Below are positions 34,449 through 42,460 of a DNA stretch of 55,639 nt, piece after piece. The stretch is from Dehalococcoidales bacterium (GTDB lineage Bacteria > Chloroflexota > Dehalococcoidia > Dehalococcoidales > UBA3254): assembly GCA_016926695.1 (NCBI GenBank), contig JAFGOB010000104.1, forward strand, positions 1 to 55,639. The letters run 5' to 3'. The notes beneath the pieces were generated by a model. That model was not told the origin of the DNA, did no database searches, and saw nothing but the letters and a program-made list of their open reading frames with translations. The position numbers were made by a program, and so were the translations under genes. Each line of letters begins with the position of its first letter. The stretch's first letter is position 1.

Positions 34449-34748
34449 ATGGAAACGATCGATCTTGAGCCCCGGTATTCGACTACTGAGATCCCCGGCC
34501 GGTGTATAAGATGCCTGGCCGAAGAAAAACTCTTTAGCTGTATGCGCGAACTTTTAAAAGAAGACAAAGAGGATAATGACGACCCCGAACTTCAGAATAA
34601 ATACGAACTTCTGCGGTGTTTCCTGGAATCGCCGGAGTTGCAGGAAGTTTGCGATAAATCGGAGAATTCCCTATCCGACGGCAAAGAGGTAATGGTCAGG
34701 ATCACCATGTCATCTGGGAAACCCAAATACGAGATTTTCTATAAGTGA
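34449..34748 (+). CDS. Hypothetical protein, cysteine-containing
   Basis: A 99-residue soluble, acidic protein starting METIDLEPRYST. It has two cysteines in GRCIRCLAEEK, one in SCMRELL, and two more in LLRCFL and EVCDK. The final strand pair is KEVMVRITMSSGKPKYEIFY. The upstream ATG at 34431 lacks a ribosome site, while ATGAGGA precedes the chosen one at a longish distance. No family recognised; the Mrp-type gene follows after 187 bases in which nothing was found. Confidence 0.5.
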   Translation: METIDLEPRYSTTEIPGRCIRCLAEEKLFSCMRELLKEDKEDNDDPELQNKYELLRCFLESPELQEVCDKSENSLSDGKEVMVRITMSSGKPKYEIFYK

Positions 34749-34935
34749 ATGACCCGCAGCAAGCTATGGTGTATTCTCGAATTCACTCATAAACCGGGCA
34801 GAAGGACCGGCAACGCCAACGCGGCTGCTTCACAAGAGATCGGATCGGCTGTAAGTCGATGGATTTGATGTACAGGCTGCATCAGACTATTTCAACAAGA
34901 GTAAACAAGCTGAGTATATATTGGGAGTGAATCAC

Positions 34936-36006
34936 GTGCCAACCAGAGAGCAGATTACGGAGTGCCTGAATACGGTTTTGGTTCCCGGTGTTTTGCGAAG
35001 TATACTGGAAATGAACCTGGTTCGGGATATATCCATCAATGATCATAATGTGGGTATCAAAATGGCCTCGGCCGGCATTAATGAAGATACCAGGAAATGG
35101 CTTAAAAACAAGATCGAGAAAACAGCGGGCAGCCTTGATGGAGTAGAATCGGTTAACGTGGAGTTTAAAGAGCAGGCGCCTAAAGATCTGAACAAAATAT
35201 CCCACGTATTAGCCATAATGAGTGGTAAGGGCGGTGTGGGGAAATCGCTGGTCAGCGGACTTACGGCTGTTTCCTTGAAAAAACAGGGCTTCTCGGTGGG
35301 TATACTGGATGCGGACATCACCGGCCCCAGCATTCCCAAGATGTTCGGCATTCATAACACCCCTAATTGCAGTGAAAGCGGAATCCTGCCCCTGACCTCC
35401 AGGTCGGGTATTGAAGTGATGTCATTGAACCTCCTGCTTCCCGACGAAAACGAGCCGGTAATCTGGAGAGGCCCCATTATCGGAAAGGTTATTACCCAGT
35501 TCTGGGAGGAAGTCCTCTGGGGTCAACTGGACTACCTGATCGTGGACCTTCCGCCGGGTACGGCCGATGCGCCTCTTACCGTTCTTCAGCAGATTCCCGT
35601 TTCCGGGATTATCATAGTCTCCTCGCCCCAGGACCTGGCTACCATGATCGTGAAAAAAGCCGTCAATATGGCCAGAAAAATGAACAAACCCATCGCCGGC
35701 GTGATTGAAAATATGAGCTATTTACATGTTCCGGAGATCAACAAAGATATAGAGGTCTTCGGGAAAAGCAAGGGGGAAGAGCTGGCAAAGGCTGCCGGCG
35801 CACCGCTTCTGGCCCGTCTGCCTATTGACCCTGATCTGGCCAGGCTATGCGACAGCGGAGATATCGAGAGTTATACCTCCGATATTGTCGAAAACCTGGG
35901 CAAGACCCTCTCCCGGATGGAGCTGGTTCCCAGTCCGGTAACTCCCGTCTGCAAAACCGGCAAGCTTAACTGCCAGAGCTGCGAGCATGACTGTAAACAG
36001 GCCTGA
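34936..36006 (+). CDS. Mrp/NBP35-family P-loop Fe-S carrier ATPase
   Basis: A 356-residue protein. The N-terminal domain (residues 1-80) has the MIP18/DUF59 look. The deviant Walker A of the MinD/Mrp group, SGKGGVGKS, is at 96-104, with ILDADITGPSIPKMFG near 122 and LIVDLPPGTADAP near 200 (switch II). The C-terminus has CKTGKLNCQSCEHDC, a possible extra cluster site. These proteins assemble and hand over [4Fe-4S] clusters. GTG at 34936 is preferred, with GGGAG eight bases upstream; the TTG at 34921 overlaps that site. Given the many Fe-S enzymes here, a maturation role is natural. Confidence 0.88.
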   Translation: MPTREQITECLNTVLVPGVLRSILEMNLVRDISINDHNVGIKMASAGINEDTRKWLKNKIEKTAGSLDGVESVNVEFKEQAPKDLNKISHVLAIMSGKGGVGKSLVSGLTAVSLKKQGFSVGILDADITGPSIPKMFGIHNTPNCSESGILPLTSRSGIEVMSLNLLLPDENEPVIWRGPIIGKVITQFWEEVLWGQLDYLIVDLPPGTADAPLTVLQQIPVSGIIIVSSPQDLATMIVKKAVNMARKMNKPIAGVIENMSYLHVPEINKDIEVFGKSKGEELAKAAGAPLLARLPIDPDLARLCDSGDIESYTSDIVENLGKTLSRMELVPSPVTPVCKTGKLNCQSCEHDCKQA

Positions 36007-36098
36007 TCGAGCTTAAGTAGTTATCGCCTCATCCTCCCATATTCCTCCCGCAAGTCCAGGCTCACTAAAGGCTTTTTTAAGACTCCACCTGAAATTTT

Positions 36099-36128
36099 TT
36101 GACACCAACAATCGGCTTGTGATAGTAT
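36099..36128 (+). promoter_or_regulatory. Promoter of the molybdate operon leader
   Basis: TTGACA (36099-36104) and TAGTAT (36123-36128) with an 18-base spacer, immediately before the riboswitch. Transcription would begin near 36135. By eye. Confidence 0.5.
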
Positions 36129-36139
36129 AAGTTTAACTC

Positions 36140-36309
36140 CAGAGCTGTCTCACCTGTTGAGAGATCGATGGTGAACAGCCGGTATCCCGATGAATATCGG
36201 GATCGACGGCACTGCTGGAAACGGCAGTGTTTCCCGGTTGGAAAAGGAGAGAGATGATAGTAGACTATTATAATACGGCGTGCTTTCATATGAAGGCCGC
36301 TATTTTTTT
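36140..36309 (+). ncRNA. Molybdenum cofactor (Moco) riboswitch with terminator
   Basis: The leader between the promoter and the ModA gene follows the Moco RNA plan as I remember it from the E. coli moaA leader. A P1 strand CTCACCT is followed by GATGGTGAACAGCCGG. Then come a separate hairpin ATCCCGAT-(GAAT)-ATCGGGAT (36184-36202) and the stem CACTGC-TGGAAAC-GGCAGTG (36210-36229). The diagnostic tail TTTCCCGGTTGGAAAAGGAGA returns to P1. The extra hairpin would correspond to P3, said to favour Moco over tungsten cofactor. A second hairpin built on TTCATATGAA (36277-36300) followed by seven T (36303-36309) gives a transcription-termination platform. Confidence 0.75.
36277..36309 (+). terminator. 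Riboswitch expression-platform terminator
   Basis: An imperfect stem with GCG/CGC at its base and the palindrome TTCATATGAA at its tip, followed directly by CTA and seven T. It lies 130 bases before the ModA start codon, downstream of the riboswitch and upstream of any gene, so it makes sense only as an attenuator. Confidence 0.55.
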
Positions 36310-36438
36310 ACCCTCCGGGCAGCCTTCTCTTTTTCCATTGCATCAGTCAAATAGCCGGTGCCACCGGGAAAAGAAGACGGTACAAAAGATAAATCAAGCC
36401 TTGATTCTTGATTGATCATATAAAACTTGGAGGGCCGA

Positions 36439-37323
36439 ATGAAAAACAGGTCTGTTATTATGGTGCTGATTGTGTTTGCGGGACTTTTAATGCTGGTCGC
36501 CGGAGGCTGCGGCAATGCCGCACCTACGCCATCAGCCGGCGGGATAAAGGCTGAACCGGCTGAGGCCACGCAGGTATCTCCACTCTCCGAAAGCAGCGGA
36601 GAACTGCTGGTTTTTGCTGCCGGCGGGACCAAGATAGCTATCGATGAAGCCGCCGGGCTTTTTGAACAGGAATACGGTGTTAAGGTAACTATAAATTACG
36701 GTGGAGGCGGGGAAGTATTATCCAATATGATTATTGCCAAAAAAGGCGACGTCTATATCGCTCCCGAACAAAGGTTCATGGACAGCGCCAGAACCAGAGG
36801 CGCTATCGACAGTGAAGGTGAGGCTGCCTGCCTGGCCTATATGATACCCGTAATAGGGGTAAGGGAAGGCAATCCCCTGGGTATTCAGTCCCTGTCCGAC
36901 CTGGCTAAAAGCGGTACCAGGATCGCCATGGGCAACCCGGAGACCACCGCCCTGGGGATAATCACCCCGGAGGTGCTGCAAAAAGCCTCCCTTTATGAAG
37001 AGGTAAAAGGGAATATCGTTACCAATGCACCGCAGGTCAACAGCATAATCACCATGTTGAAAATGAACCAGGTGGATACCGGCTTTATCTGGCACTATTT
37101 CGACACCACCTCAACTAAAGATATTGACATTGTCTGGATTCCCCCCGAATATGTAACCGGGATCGGTATAATCCAGGCAGCGATATCCACCTACAGCTCC
37201 GATCCGGAAAAGGCTGCCGAGTTCGTGGATTTCCTGACATCTCCTCAAGTAAAAGAGGTTTTTAAGAACAATGGTTATATCGTTGACCGGCAGGAAGCGG
37301 ATAAATACTGGCTGGCAGAGTAA
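36439..37323 (+). CDS. modA: Molybdate/tungstate ABC transporter substrate-binding lipoprotein (ModA-like)
   Basis: A 294-residue lipoprotein. The signal MKNRSVIMVLIVFAGLLMLV ends in the lipobox VAGGC with Cys at residue 24. After a linker the mature domain starts LLVFAAGGTKIAIDEAAGLF, with EYGVKVTINYGGGGEVLSNM, the ModA/WtpA-type pattern for binding an oxyanion. GNPETTALG and the end of the chain complete a class II fold. The ATG at 36439 has GGAGG six bases upstream; a TTG 12 bases earlier overlaps it. Control by the Moco riboswitch upstream supports molybdate over other anions. Confidence 0.83.
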   Translation: MKNRSVIMVLIVFAGLLMLVAGGCGNAAPTPSAGGIKAEPAEATQVSPLSESSGELLVFAAGGTKIAIDEAAGLFEQEYGVKVTINYGGGGEVLSNMIIAKKGDVYIAPEQRFMDSARTRGAIDSEGEAACLAYMIPVIGVREGNPLGIQSLSDLAKSGTRIAMGNPETTALGIITPEVLQKASLYEEVKGNIVTNAPQVNSIITMLKMNQVDTGFIWHYFDTTSTKDIDIVWIPPEYVTGIGIIQAAISTYSSDPEKAAEFVDFLTSPQVKEVFKNNGYIVDRQEADKYWLAE

Positions 37324-37370
37324 AAAGCAAGCTATAGGGAGCGTGGAAACCGGGTATTCTGCGTTTCAGG

Positions 37371-38186
37371 ATGGATATGTTTAGTATTCTCAAAGGTAAA
37401 ACCGGCGATCGTGCATTCAGGACCGCTACTATAACGGCTCTGGCCATACTTATTCTCTTTTTCACCGGTATTATCGTTTCTCTGCTCACATATACCGATT
37501 GGAGCAGCATCCTGGTGGTTATTCGCTCCAGGGAGATCGTATTCGCAGTCGGGCTGAGCCTGGTCACTGCCACAATATCAACCCTAATAGCCATGATTGT
37601 AGCCGTGCCCGTAGCCTATGCCATCTCAAAGAACGATTTTCCGGGCAAACAAATCGTTGACAGCCTGCTTGATTTGCCGGTAGTCATATCTCCCATAGCT
37701 ATCGGCGCGGCATTGCTGGTGTTTTTCAACACGCCGTTCGGGGCTGCCATCAACGAGCATGTTATTAATTTCGTTTTCGCAGTTCCGGGAATTATACTGG
37801 CCCAGTTTACCATTATCAGCGCCCTGGCTATACGTTTGCTGAAATCAACCTTCGACGGCATCGATATGCGCTATGAGCAGGTTGGAAGGACTCTCGGGTG
37901 TAGCAAGCCCGAGGCCTTCTTCCGCATCATCCTGCCGCTGGCAAAAAACGGGCTTATCGCCGGCTGCGTGCTGACCTGGGCAAGGGCAATCGGTGAATTC
38001 GGCGCCTCGGTCACACTGGCAGGCGCCATGGCGATGAAAACCGAAACCATGCCCATAGCGATCTCACTCAGCCTGGCCAACGCGGATATCGAAAAAGCCG
38101 TCGCCATCATCCTTATTCTGGTAATCATCGCCATAACCGCCCTGATATTGATCAGAAAGATAACCGGGAAAAAAATGGTGGTATAA
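37371..38186 (+). CDS. modB: Molybdate-type ABC transporter permease (ModB-like)
   Basis: A 271-residue membrane protein with six predicted helices. The conserved cytoplasmic loop EQVGRTLGCSKPEAFFRIILPLAKNGLIAG near residues 164-195 is the EAA-type contact for an ATPase. WARAIGEFGASVTLAGAM is typical of ModB/CysT permeases. An in-frame second ATG at 37377 is possible. The operon has no ModC: the next gene is a DUF364 protein, so the ATP-binding subunit must come from elsewhere in the genome. Confidence 0.85.
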   Translation: MDMFSILKGKTGDRAFRTATITALAILILFFTGIIVSLLTYTDWSSILVVIRSREIVFAVGLSLVTATISTLIAMIVAVPVAYAISKNDFPGKQIVDSLLDLPVVISPIAIGAALLVFFNTPFGAAINEHVINFVFAVPGIILAQFTIISALAIRLLKSTFDGIDMRYEQVGRTLGCSKPEAFFRIILPLAKNGLIAGCVLTWARAIGEFGASVTLAGAMAMKTETMPIAISLSLANADIEKAVAIILILVIIAITALILIRKITGKKMVV

Positions 38187-38216
38187 TTAAAGAAAATACC
38201 AAGGAGAATACCCCGG

Positions 38217-38939
38217 ATGGAAGTCTATAAAATATTGCGGGAATACTTCAGCAATCTCGTTAGCGAGAATCATCTTGAATCCGAGGAAATTGTGATTCAA
38301 GCCAGGCCTTTGACCACGGAAGAGGCAATTGGAAACCCTGAGGACAGGGACTATCCGTTGATTACAGGGCGCGAGCGCATGATGCAGGCCCAGTTCAGAA
38401 ACACCTTCGGTCAGGCCTACACGGATATGTACGGCGACTATTCCGGAAAACTGTCTGATATTGCCGGAATGGAGCTTAAAAACAATTTCCGCAGGGCGAT
38501 CTTCATTTCCAGCCTGAACGCGGTGATGAGAAACCTGGAACTGGTAGAAAAGACCGTACACTGCAAAGACAATGAGCCCAGGGAATGCAGCGTCAAACTG
38601 GTTGAATATGTAATGGAGAAATACGGAAAACCCAGGGTCGCCATGGTGGGACTGCAGCCGCGCATAGTCGAAGCGCTGTCCAAACACCTCGAGATCAAGG
38701 TGACAGACCTGGACAATGCCAATATCAATACCGAAAAGTACGGTGTTAATATACACAGCCCCGAAAAAATCAGGGAACACCTGGAATGGTGCGATCTTAT
38801 CGTTGCCACCGGCAGCACCATTGTCAATAACACCATCAATGATTTCCTGGATGTTAAACCGGTTATCTTCTACGGAGTTACCATAGCCGGAGCCGCAAAA
38901 GTGCTGAAACTGGACGACTTCTGCTACTGCGCGAAATAG
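38217..38939 (+). CDS. DUF364-domain protein in the molybdate operon
   Basis: A 240-residue protein with AMVGLQPRIVEAL near residue 142 and DLIVATGSTIVNNTINDFLD near 198. The ending VIFYGVTIAGAAKVLKLDDFC corresponds to the DUF364 Rossmann-like half. The N-terminal half (RAIFISSLNAVMRNLELVEKTVHC) corresponds to DUF4213. It starts 31 bases after modB with AAGGAG, so it is co-transcribed under the Moco riboswitch. That placement suggests a role in molybdenum handling, for instance trafficking or sensing, for this family. The paralogue at 21917 is only distantly similar. Confidence 0.8.
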   Translation: MEVYKILREYFSNLVSENHLESEEIVIQARPLTTEEAIGNPEDRDYPLITGRERMMQAQFRNTFGQAYTDMYGDYSGKLSDIAGMELKNNFRRAIFISSLNAVMRNLELVEKTVHCKDNEPRECSVKLVEYVMEKYGKPRVAMVGLQPRIVEALSKHLEIKVTDLDNANINTEKYGVNIHSPEKIREHLEWCDLIVATGSTIVNNTINDFLDVKPVIFYGVTIAGAAKVLKLDDFCYCAK

Positions 38940-39569
38940 CGCAGCAGATACGCTCAACAATACCGCTTCGCTTTTCCGGGTTCTGCCGTCCCGCTGCAAT
39001 ATAAAGACCGTAACTGCCGGCGGGACGGATGCCGTTTGCACTGTTTTCCGGGAATTACGCCTTTGTAAAATACTGCCACCGTAACACGCCGCCTGACTCG
39101 TATTTAAAACCAAAACCGCTTATGGACCACTGCAACATTATGTAAATAGGGGGTAAATGACCAGGGTGCTTTATAACCTGTCGTTTAGCATTACAAACCA
39201 AAACAGGCAGCGGAGGGCTACCCTAATAAGTTAATGAATCCAGGTGAAAACTTATGCCTTTACACTATATTATGGTGGTTGGTCATTTATAGGTGTATCT
39301 GAAGGATACTGAAAGGTGCGTCTTACCATCCGTAACATAGATGTAATACTTCGAATAAAACTCTACCTGCCTGGTAAAGTATCATGCTGGAGGCCACTGG
39401 TACTCCTTTATACCTCCCGCAGGCCGAAGCATCAGGGTGGGGAGCGAACTCTATTTTCGTCACAAATCGCAAACAAAATCTGGTCTTTAGTACAGGATAT
39501 CACTATCCTTAAGGCAATTGTCGCTCACCCGCCGGGGTTGATAATATAGCCCTGTTAGAGGGCTGATAG
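38940..39569. other. Gene-free stretch before the ABC exporter
   Basis: 630 bases without a credible gene. Two hairpins are visible. The arms CCGTCCCGC (38986-38994) and GCGGGACGG (39020-39028) lie shortly after the DUF364 stop and could end that operon. A larger nested stem follows, with outer CCTGC/GCAGG (39366-39370, 39419-39423) and inner GGTAAAG/CTTTATACC. The second may be an RNA leader of the exporter operon but matches no class I know. Confidence 0.4.
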
Positions 39570-40484
39570 ATGTTAAAAACAGTTATCGACGTCAAGAATC
39601 TAAAGAAGACCTACGGTAAAGTAAAAGCGGTTGAGGATGTCTCTTTCCAGGTCAGGGCCGGCGAGATATTCGGGCTGCTGGGACCCAATGGAGCCGGAAA
39701 GACCACCACGGTCGAATGCCTTCAGGGACTGCGACAACCGGACTCCGCGGATATCCGAATCCTGGGTTTTGATCCCCGTCACCAGGTACATGAGCTGAGA
39801 CGTCACATCGGTTCCCAGTTGCAGCAGTCCGCCTTGCCCGATCGTCTCAAGGTCTGGGAGGCACTTGACCTCTTTTCCTCGGTCAACCAGCGTTCATCAA
39901 ACTGGGAAACGCTGCTGGAACAGTGGGGACTGGCAGACAAGCGTTCGTCCAGTTTTTCCAGCCTGTCCGGAGGTCAGCGGCAGAGACTGTTCATCGCCCT
40001 GGCACTGGTAAACAACCCGGAAATCGTATTCCTGGACGAAATGACCACAGGCCTGGACCCGGGAGCCCGCCGTACCGCCTGGGAGCTGATACGTACTATC
40101 AGGGATAAAGGAGCAACCATCGTACTGGTAACACATTTCATGGAAGAGGCGGAAAGACTCTGCGATCGCATAGCCATAGTTGACCGGGGCAAGGTGGTAG
40201 CCATAGATTCCCCCCAGAGCCTCATCACCGGCAGCGCCAGCTCGGTGCAGGTGGTATTCAGCGTTAATAACGGCACGAACCTGGACTTTCTAAGGGGTAT
40301 ACCCCAGGTGAAAAACATTGCACGAAAAGGAGCCAGGATCGAGGTAGAAGGGAACGGCCCCGTCCTGGCGCTAGTGGCGGCATCCCTGGTCGAACATGGC
40401 ATTGTTCCCTCCGACCTTAAAATCGAGCAGCCGAATCTGGAAGACATATTTTTAAAAATTACCGGACGCAGCTCTGGAGATTGA
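39570..40484 (+). CDS. ABC transporter ATP-binding protein (DrrA/CcmA-type exporter)
   Basis: A 304-residue ATPase. Walker A is GPNGAGKTT (residues 38-46), the signature SLSGGQRQR is near 135, and Walker B with its D-loop is VFLDEMTTGLDPGARR. The switch His is in LVTHFMEEAERLCDR. A C-terminal regulatory domain follows, as in daunorubicin-type exporters. It is followed after two bases by the permease, so the two form a single exporter. The substrate is unknown; resistance, lipid or peptide export are all possible. Confidence 0.9.
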   Translation: MLKTVIDVKNLKKTYGKVKAVEDVSFQVRAGEIFGLLGPNGAGKTTTVECLQGLRQPDSADIRILGFDPRHQVHELRRHIGSQLQQSALPDRLKVWEALDLFSSVNQRSSNWETLLEQWGLADKRSSSFSSLSGGQRQRLFIALALVNNPEIVFLDEMTTGLDPGARRTAWELIRTIRDKGATIVLVTHFMEEAERLCDRIAIVDRGKVVAIDSPQSLITGSASSVQVVFSVNNGTNLDFLRGIPQVKNIARKGARIEVEGNGPVLALVAASLVEHGIVPSDLKIEQPNLEDIFLKITGRSSGD

Positions 40485-40486
40485 AG

Positions 40487-41227
40487 ATGAAATCGCTGTT
40501 AAAACTCACCTGGATAGAGACGAAACTGTTCGTCCGCGAACCGCTGACCATGGTCTTCACCTTTGCCCTGCCGTTGATCTTTCTTTTCGTGATGGGGGGC
40601 GTTTTCGGCAATACTCCCAACCCCGAGATATACCGCGGCGTGGGAGCGATGAACTACTATATTCCAGCCTATTTCGGCCTGGTGTTATCATCTATCGGCA
40701 TCGTGGCCCTGCCCCTTCATCTGACAGGTTACCGCGAGCACGGCGTCCTGCGGCGGTTCCGGGCTTCTTCCTTTTCCCTTGGTTCCGTGCTCGGCTCACA
40801 GCTCCTGGTCAGCCTGATAATCGCCATCCTGGGAGGAATACTAATCACTCTTTCCGGCTGGCTGGTCTACGATCTCAGTTTTTCCGTACAGACCGGCTAT
40901 TTCGTATTGGCCTTTCTCCTGAGCACGCTGTGTTTCACATCCATCGGCTTTTTCCTGGGGGCGGTGATACCTACCACCCGGGCAGCACAGGGACTGGGAC
41001 TTATTCTGTTCTTTGTGATGCTTATACTGGGCGGAGCGGGACCGCCTCCGGAGGTGCTTACCGGCGCTATGAGAGTGGTCGGAGACATTACGCCTTTACG
41101 CCACATCATCCTCACTTTACAGGACCCATGGCTGGGTTTTGGCTGGAACGCGGGCTCATCCCTGATCGTCGCCGGTATCACTATCGCCGCGGCGCTGATA
41201 TCCTGGCGCTATTTCAGATGGGAATAA
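40487..41227 (+). CDS. ABC-2 type transporter permease
   Basis: A 246-residue membrane protein with the ABC-2 membrane layout: a first helix (MVFTFALPLIFLFVMGGVFG), then HLTGYREHGVLRRFRASSFS as the cytoplasmic elbow, and four more helices. The end LRHIILTLQDPWLGFG is typical of DrrB-like permeases. The ATG at 40487 follows a GGAG within the end of the ATPase gene; the TTG at 40481 overlaps that gene's stop. Confidence 0.88.
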   Translation: MKSLLKLTWIETKLFVREPLTMVFTFALPLIFLFVMGGVFGNTPNPEIYRGVGAMNYYIPAYFGLVLSSIGIVALPLHLTGYREHGVLRRFRASSFSLGSVLGSQLLVSLIIAILGGILITLSGWLVYDLSFSVQTGYFVLAFLLSTLCFTSIGFFLGAVIPTTRAAQGLGLILFFVMLILGGAGPPPEVLTGAMRVVGDITPLRHIILTLQDPWLGFGWNAGSSLIVAGITIAAALISWRYFRWE

Positions 41228-41280
41228 AAAATACGCCCGATGAACATAACATCAGGCGCTATAACGTCCTACCCGCAATA

Positions 41281-41316
41281 AGCAGTGAGTCCCGTATTTC
41301 TACGGGACTCACTGCT
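41281..41316. terminator. Perfect 16-bp hairpin between convergent genes
   Basis: Arms 41281-41296 and 41301-41316 (AGCAGTGAGTCCCGTA and its complement) around the loop TTTC. It lies 53 bases after the permease stop and 18 bases past the end of the minus-strand peptide gene. No T-run on either strand. Confidence 0.55.
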
Positions 41317-41333
41317 CAGGTTAAACTAAAAAT

Positions 41334-41489
41334 CTACGGCTGGAATGGTGGCGGGTCCTGGATCTGCACCTGGTTGGCAGGTCCATCCGCCTTGTCTCCC
41401 CTTACCTGGTCCCCTCCGGCGAAAGCAGGAACTGCCAGCGCTATTACCAGTATTGCCGCCATTGATAAACCGATCAACATTTTTTTCAT
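41334..41489 (-). CDS. Small secreted peptide (51 residues)
   Basis: A short frame with an ideal AAGGAGAC site and ATG. The product has a signal peptide MKKMLIGLSMAAILVIALAV with a good cleavage site after AFA. A 27-residue mature peptide remains (GGDQVRGDKADGPANQVQIQ then DPPPFQP), Gly/Asp/Gln/Pro-rich and without cysteines. It is 77 bases downstream of the DUF2202 gene on the same strand, whose own signal peptide begins MKKTLIKVFF. Shared transcription and envelope location are likely. No family known. Confidence 0.6.
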   Translation of the reverse strand: MKKMLIGLSMAAILVIALAVPAFAGGDQVRGDKADGPANQVQIQDPPPFQP

Positions 41490-41566
41490 TCCAGTCTCCT
41501 TAATATATCTATATATTTATTTTACACCATTCGGATTAATCCGGTAGATAAAGTCCCCTGCTGTGC

Positions 41567-42322
41567 TTATTTCACAAGTTGATTGGTAAAGGCCTTGAGA
41601 TGATTAAGCGACCCTCTGAGCAGATGCTCGTAGACCTTCTGAATATCTGTCTGGACGGTTGAATCCAGGGCATCTTTCAGGTCTTCAATATCCATCTCCT
41701 CTATTTCCACTCCGGCCTCCAGGGCCTCGTCCAGAGACCCGCTTCCCTTTTCGACCAGCTCGGCATAAAGGTCCTCAAGGTCTGGATCATTGAACTCACC
41801 CGGTTCAAGCCCTTCAACCGGGTCCGCAACTCTATATCGATCCAGCAGATTTTTAACGGCATCCATATGTTTCTGCTCACTGGCCGCTATCCTGCTGAAA
41901 ATCCGGGCTTCATATTGATCGTAGAAAGCCAGGTAAACATCTCTGGCCAGTTTTTCTTCCTGGCGCATATCCGTCAGCCAGTCTATCTCTGACTCTGTCA
42001 GATCGGCGGGATCCGCATCACCCTGCGAGGCGGTGCAATCGCATTCACCGTTATGGCCCCGTTCTGCGGATGCGTTCTGTCCCCATTTGTTCTCCGATGC
42101 CTGGCCTGCACCGTTAGCGGAACTGCCGTTGCCCTGACCGTTATGGCCCTGGCCTGCCGATGAACTCTGCCCCCACTTGTTTTCCAGCCCGGCGGCAGTG
42201 CAGTCGCCGCTGCCATTTCCGCCTGTACCGTTACCGGCTGCGGAGGCCGCTATTCCCAGCGATACAGCCAGTACCGCTACTATTGCAACCGCAAAAAATA
42301 CTTTTATTAAGGTCTTTTTCAT
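41567..42322 (-). CDS. Secreted DUF2202 (ferritin-like) protein with Asn/Gly-rich N-terminal repeats
   Basis: A 251-residue protein. It has a signal peptide (MKKTLIKVFFAVAIVAVLAV to ASA) and a low-complexity Gly/Asn/Ser segment carrying two copies of ENKWGQ-(5)-GHNG. The DUF2202 domain (about residues 108-251) has QEEKLARDVYLAFYDQY and ASEQKHMDAVKNLLDRY, whose Glu and His placement matches a four-helix ferritin-like metal site. GGGAGGA precedes the ATG. Family members are exported and thought to bind iron or handle oxidants; no direct evidence here. Confidence 0.85.
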   Translation of the reverse strand: MKKTLIKVFFAVAIVAVLAVSLGIAASAAGNGTGGNGSGDCTAAGLENKWGQSSSAGQGHNGQGNGSSANGAGQASENKWGQNASAERGHNGECDCTASQGDADPADLTESEIDWLTDMRQEEKLARDVYLAFYDQYEARIFSRIAASEQKHMDAVKNLLDRYRVADPVEGLEPGEFNDPDLEDLYAELVEKGSGSLDEALEAGVEIEEMDIEDLKDALDSTVQTDIQKVYEHLLRGSLNHLKAFTNQLVK

Positions 42323-42460
42323 TATCTTCCTCCCGTATCCTGTTTTTATTGTTTCTTTTCGACCTGTTTCACTAATGCTTAACGAAACGGATCGCGTTTT
42401 GTTACAGGACTTTTACGGGTAGAAGCAAAGACCGGTATATTATTCAACGGCCGTAGCCGG

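Noticed and set aside
38187..39113. A 308-codon open frame on the minus strand
   Set aside because: It lies mostly antisense to the DUF364 gene and shows no recognisable protein features.
39290..39430. Cobalamin-type riboswitch before the ABC exporter (a GCCACTG word is present)
   Set aside because: The other conserved blocks of that class, including the GGGAA and AGTCAGGA-type boxes, are absent or out of place.
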